9,130 nucleotides of DNA from Treponema sp. (lineage in GTDB: Bacteria > Spirochaetota > Spirochaetia > Treponematales > Breznakiellaceae): contig JAISFT010000185.1 of assembly GCA_031263435.1 (NCBI GenBank), positions 1 through 9,130 of the forward strand, written 5' to 3'. The notes under the pieces were generated by a model. It was not told the origin of the DNA. It saw only the letters and a list, made by a program, of their open reading frames with translations, and made no database searches. This document shows, piece after piece, positions 7,445 through 9,130 of the stretch. Both the position numbers and the translations under genes were made by a program. Position 1 is the stretch's first letter. Each line of letters begins with the position of its first letter.

Positions 7445-7495
7445 GTAATGCTGCCGGGACTTTCCCAAACCCATCCGGGTTTTAAGAATAGCCTT

Positions 7496-7524
7496 ACTAT
7501 GTACTTTTTTTGCTTATAGGGCAA
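7496..7524 (-). promoter_or_regulatory. Candidate sigma70-like promoter for the LRR/NAGPA operon
   Basis: On the minus strand TTGCCC (7524-7519) and CATAGT (7501-7496) are exactly 17 bases apart, each matching consensus at four of six positions, with an A-rich spacer. Transcription would begin near 7489, giving a leader of about 80 bases that contains the inverted repeat at 7425-7444. Confidence 0.4.
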
Positions 7525-7534
7525 GGGCCCTGTA

Positions 7535-7748
7535 GGTTAAACTTGACCCACAGAGCAGTGTGTTCCACCAGAACCGGGAAAAATCCCGGAAAAATACTTG
7601 TAGAGTCTGCCTTCGCTATCTACGATACGCTCCGGCAGAGAATTCCAAAGCCAATTTTATCGGAACGATGTTTCCGATGAAATTGGCTCGGTTTCCCGGT
7701 CTTTTCCCCGGTTCTGTGGTACACATATGAAGTGGGTCAAGTTTAGCC
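7535..7748 (+). repeat. Imperfectly palindromic repeat element, copy 1 (MITE/REP-like)
   Basis: A 214-base element bounded by 17-base inverted ends with one mismatch: GGTTAAACTTGACCCAC (7535-7551) against GTGGGTCAAGTTTAGCC (7732-7748). A second paired block lies inside: AGAACCGGG (7570-7578) with CCCGGTTCT (7707-7715). The centre holds a core of about 54 bases (7597-7650) shared with copy 2 at only a few mismatches, containing TCTGCC...GGCAGA with an inner TATC-TAC-GATA hairpin. Copy 1 also carries a further nested hairpin at 7649-7688 that copy 2 lacks. No open frame of note and no transposase are present. The match to copy 2 in reverse orientation is read directly. The interpretation as a mobile or structured repeat is inference. 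Confidence 0.75.
7649..7688. repeat. Nested hairpin inserted in repeat copy 1
   Basis: Arms AGCCAATTTTATCGGAA and TTCCGATGAAATTGGCT pair with one mismatch or wobble around a short loop. In copy 2 the equivalent place has only three bases (TAT) between CCAAA and TTTCCCGG, so this is an insertion or an expansion of the palindrome centre. Its middle (7658-7678) closely resembles the candidate operator at 3684-3706. Confidence 0.6.
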
Positions 7749-7837
7749 TTTGCTGTGGGGAAGAAGGGTGTTTGAGGCGGGTACAGGATAATATTTTAGA
7801 GCCGCTTCACCAGGATAAACGCATAGACATGAAAACC

Positions 7838-7970
7838 CGGCATGGATGCCGAACCAAAACGCATAGCGTTTTGGTTTTCGGACTTTGGGGCAAAGCCCCA
7901 AAGTCCACCCTAGGGAGTCTTGGAGTTTTGCGAAGCAAAACTCCCAAGGCGAAAGCCGCAGGCTTTCGCC
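7838..7970. repeat. Array of four perfect long hairpins with three-base loops, plus a smaller one
   Basis: Consecutive inverted repeats, read directly. A small one at 7838-7851 (CGGCA/TGCCG, loop TGGA). Then 7852-7876, 11 bp perfect, loop ATA. Then 7880-7906, 12 bp perfect, loop AAA. Then 7922-7944, 10 bp perfect, loop GAA. Then 7948-7970, 10 bp perfect, loop GCA. Every three-base loop is purine-N-A, and the third contains GCGAAGC, known as an exceptionally stable DNA mini-hairpin. The stems differ from one another, so this is not a tandem duplication. No T-runs follow, so they are not ordinary terminators. A frame of about 51 codons (7829-7984) crosses the array but lacks a ribosome site and is probably a by-product. 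Confidence 0.85.
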
Positions 7971-8041
7971 AGCGCAAGGGATAGAAGCGGAAATACCGCA
8001 GACCCCCCCAGCCATTAGCCGCCCTATATCTCCTCCTCTGT

Positions 8042-8199
8042 AGCGACCCGCCTATATGTGTACAACAGGGCTGGGGAAGAGACCGGGAAAATATTTGGAA
8101 TTCTCTGCCGTAGCGTATCGCAGATAGCGGAGGCAGACTCTACAAGCATTTTCCCGGGATTTTTCCCAGCCCTGCTGTAGACGTATGGGATGGGTCGAG
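8042..8199 (-). repeat. Imperfectly palindromic repeat element, copy 2 (inverted relative to copy 1)
   Basis: Read on the minus strand this 158-base stretch aligns with copy 1: TCGACCC ends, AGGGCTGGG arm, the core beginning CTTGTAGAGTCTGCC and running to GAGAATTCCAAA with about four mismatches, then TTTCCCGGTCTCTTCCCC and TGTACACATAT. Its own arms pair: AGGGCTGGG (8067-8075) with CCCAGCCCT (8165-8173), extending to 13 of 14 positions as ACA-A/G-CAGGGCTGGG. These arms differ from copy 1 at three positions, and in each case both sides have changed so pairing is kept. It lies about 130 bases upstream of the oxidoreductase promoter. Confidence 0.75.
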
Positions 8200-8331
8200 G
8201 AATTGAAGCGGATAGCCCGGTTTTTTGCGGCAGCAAAAAATGCGCCCAAAAAAGATACTCTATGTTTATTCTGATTGCTGCCCTGATGAACTGTCTTTTT
8301 GGGCTGCCCTGACGGGCTGTCCGGAACTCAA
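8200..8331. other. Intergenic stretch with an A/T hairpin and an 18-base direct repeat
   Basis: TTTTTTGC (8221-8228) and GCAAAAAA (8233-8240) form a hairpin with loop GGCA. Further on, CTGCCCTGATGAACTGTC (8278-8295) recurs as CTGCCCTGACGGGCTGTC (8304-8321), identical except for four central bases and offset by 26. The second copy ends 10 bases before the -35 box of the oxidoreductase promoter, so the pair could be an activator site. No gene is supported here. Confidence 0.4.
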
Positions 8332-8361
8332 TTGACAAAAACTCCCGGCGCCAATCATTAT
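8332..8361 (+). promoter_or_regulatory. Sigma70-like promoter for the FAD oxidoreductase gene
   Basis: A perfect TTGACA -35 (8332-8337) and CATTAT as -10 (8356-8361, four of six) are 18 bases apart. The predicted start near 8368 leaves a leader of about 29 bases carrying the GGAGGT ribosome site. The spacer contains the palindrome GGCGCC. Confidence 0.5.
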
Positions 8362-8396
8362 TAGCGGGTGTGCTTGTTCATTTTGCCGGAGGTTTC

Positions 8397-9130
8397 ATGT
8401 TTGATTATGTGCTGATGCGGGAACAAAAAATACCGGTGGCCGCCGATGTCGATATGGTGATTGCCGGGGGCGGTCCGGCGGGTATCGGCGCGGCTATTGC
8501 TGCGGGCCGGGAGGGGGCAAGGGTCATTCTTGTGGAGCGGATGTTCTGCCTGGGGGGGACCATGACCGGCGGCCTGGTGAGTAAAATTGCTATCTCTTAC
8601 CGGAACCGGGGAATTGCGGCGGAACTTTTGGAGCGGATAGACCGGTACCAGGGAACATCGTATATTCAGAGTCGTCCCGAGGTGCCTGTGGACCCCGAGC
8701 TTGTCAAGCTGCTGCTGGACAAGATGGTGATTGACGAGGCGGGGGTGGATGTTCGTTTTGGCACAACTCTTACCCAGGTGGTAAAGGAAGGCCGGCAGAT
8801 CAAGGCGGTGATCGTTAGTAATGTTAACGGTCTCCAGGCTATTCGGGCGAAATATTTTATTGACTGTACCGGCGACGGCCAGGCGGGTTTTCTGGCGGGG
8901 GCCGCTTTTATGCTTGGCAGCGGGCAGGGGGGTTTTGGATCCGCCCCCAGTCTGCTGTTTCGCATTGCCCGTGTGAATGTAGATAAATTTTTTGACGCCC
9001 TTGAAAAAGACGAGGAAACCTACAAGTCCGGCCGCACGCATCAGAGCCCCCGGGAAATGCGGGAACTGTACCGATCGGATCGCTATGTGTTTTTTGCGGA
9101 TTACATGCCCCTGGTCAAACGGCGGATAGA
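8397..9130 (+). CDS. FAD-dependent oxidoreductase (FAD_oxidored type), 3' end outside window
   Basis: Flavoprotein of the family found in many bacteria beside sugar-uptake genes; 244 codons are visible and the frame is still open at the window edge (family members are commonly about 420-480 aa or longer). The ATG at 8397 follows GGAGGTTTC, a strong ribosome site. The N-terminal Rossmann fold is clear: beta strand DMVIAGGGPAGIGAAIAAGREG (19-40) with the GxGxxG dinucleotide motif, Glu47 in VILVERMFCLGG as the likely ribose-binding acid, and TMTGGLV (55-61). A second FAD-contact motif, YFIDCTGDGQAGFLAGA, occurs at 153-169. There is no signal peptide, so it is cytoplasmic. Substrate is not predictable from the visible part. 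It has its own promoter and is separated from the other genes by the repeat-rich region. Confidence 0.9.
   Translation, partial: MFDYVLMREQKIPVAADVDMVIAGGGPAGIGAAIAAGREGARVILVERMFCLGGTMTGGLVSKIAISYRNRGIAAELLERIDRYQGTSYIQSRPEVPVDPELVKLLLDKMVIDEAGVDVRFGTTLTQVVKEGRQIKAVIVSNVNGLQAIRAKYFIDCTGDGQAGFLAGAAFMLGSGQGGFGSAPSLLFRIARVNVDKFFDALEKDEETYKSGRTHQSPREMRELYRSDRYVFFADYMPLVKRRI

Noticed and set aside
7880..7944. Hairpins as intrinsic terminators
   Set aside because: Neither strand shows a T-run after the stems, and the neighbouring genes are transcribed away from this region on both sides.
7838..7970. Hairpin array as integron attC site or CRISPR array
   Set aside because: No integron core site (GTTRRRY/RYYYAAC) frames the hairpins and no integrase is present. 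Stems differ in sequence and there are no repeats with regular spacers, so it is not CRISPR.
7727..7984. An 85-codon plus-strand frame across the hairpin array, with an internal ATG at 7829 giving 51 basic residues
   Set aside because: No ribosome site at either start, the 5' part overlaps the end of repeat copy 1, and the amino-acid pattern is dictated by the palindromes. Kept only as a by-product of the hairpins.
8024..8338. A 104-codon minus-strand frame through repeat copy 2
   Set aside because: It runs through the palindromic repeat and the oxidoreductase promoter region, has no ribosome site and no recognisable domain.
8361..9041. A 226-codon minus-strand frame opposite the oxidoreductase
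   Set aside because: The plus strand encodes a clear Rossmann-fold flavoprotein with a ribosome site; the opposite frame has no domain signature.

Overview
The window looks like a spirochaete chromosome, most likely Treponema or a close relative of the termite-gut or free-living kind. The evidence is the gene mix (a CUT1 sugar ABC transporter whose binding protein has a cysteine-free '...LFAGG' leader, and a secreted BspA-type leucine-rich-repeat protein with a pre-peptidase-C-like tail), the moderately GC-rich coding sequence, and the purine-rich GGAGG ribosome sites. This assignment is inference from style and was not checked by alignment.

Region 1 (about 1-3613, minus strand) is a sugar-uptake operon. 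It reads, in transcription order, MalF-type permease, MalG-type permease (ATGA overlap), family 1 solute-binding protein, and an RpiB/LacA-type sugar-phosphate isomerase that runs off the left edge. No ATPase subunit is present, so a shared MsmK/UgpC-type ATPase elsewhere is likely. Region 2 (3614-3833) is a divergent control region. It holds an extended -10 promoter for the transporter operon, a 23-base imperfect palindrome just downstream of it (candidate operator), a weak plus-strand promoter, and a possible 10-codon leader ORF that ends in an ATGA overlap with the next gene. Region 3 (3834-5501, plus) encodes a cytoplasmic (alpha/alpha)6-type glycosidase-like protein. Together these genes suggest import of a glycoside, intracellular cleavage, and isomerisation of a sugar phosphate. 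The substrate cannot be read from the sequence.

Region 4 (5546-7406, minus) holds two cell-envelope genes in one apparent operon: a secreted LRR_5/BspA-like protein, followed by a membrane-anchored phosphodiester glycosidase (NAGPA-domain) protein.

Region 5 (7407-8396) is about 1 kb without a convincing gene and is the most unusual part of the window. Two copies of an imperfectly palindromic element (7535-7748 and 8042-8199) lie in opposite orientation, and their arms differ by matched, compensatory substitutions. Between them is a run of four perfect 10-12 bp hairpins, each closed by a three-base loop of the form purine-N-A. No transposase is visible. This looks like a MITE- or REP-like structured repeat family acting as DNA or RNA.

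Region 6 (8332-9130, plus) has a sigma70-like promoter and the first 244 codons of a FAD-dependent oxidoreductase that runs off the right edge.
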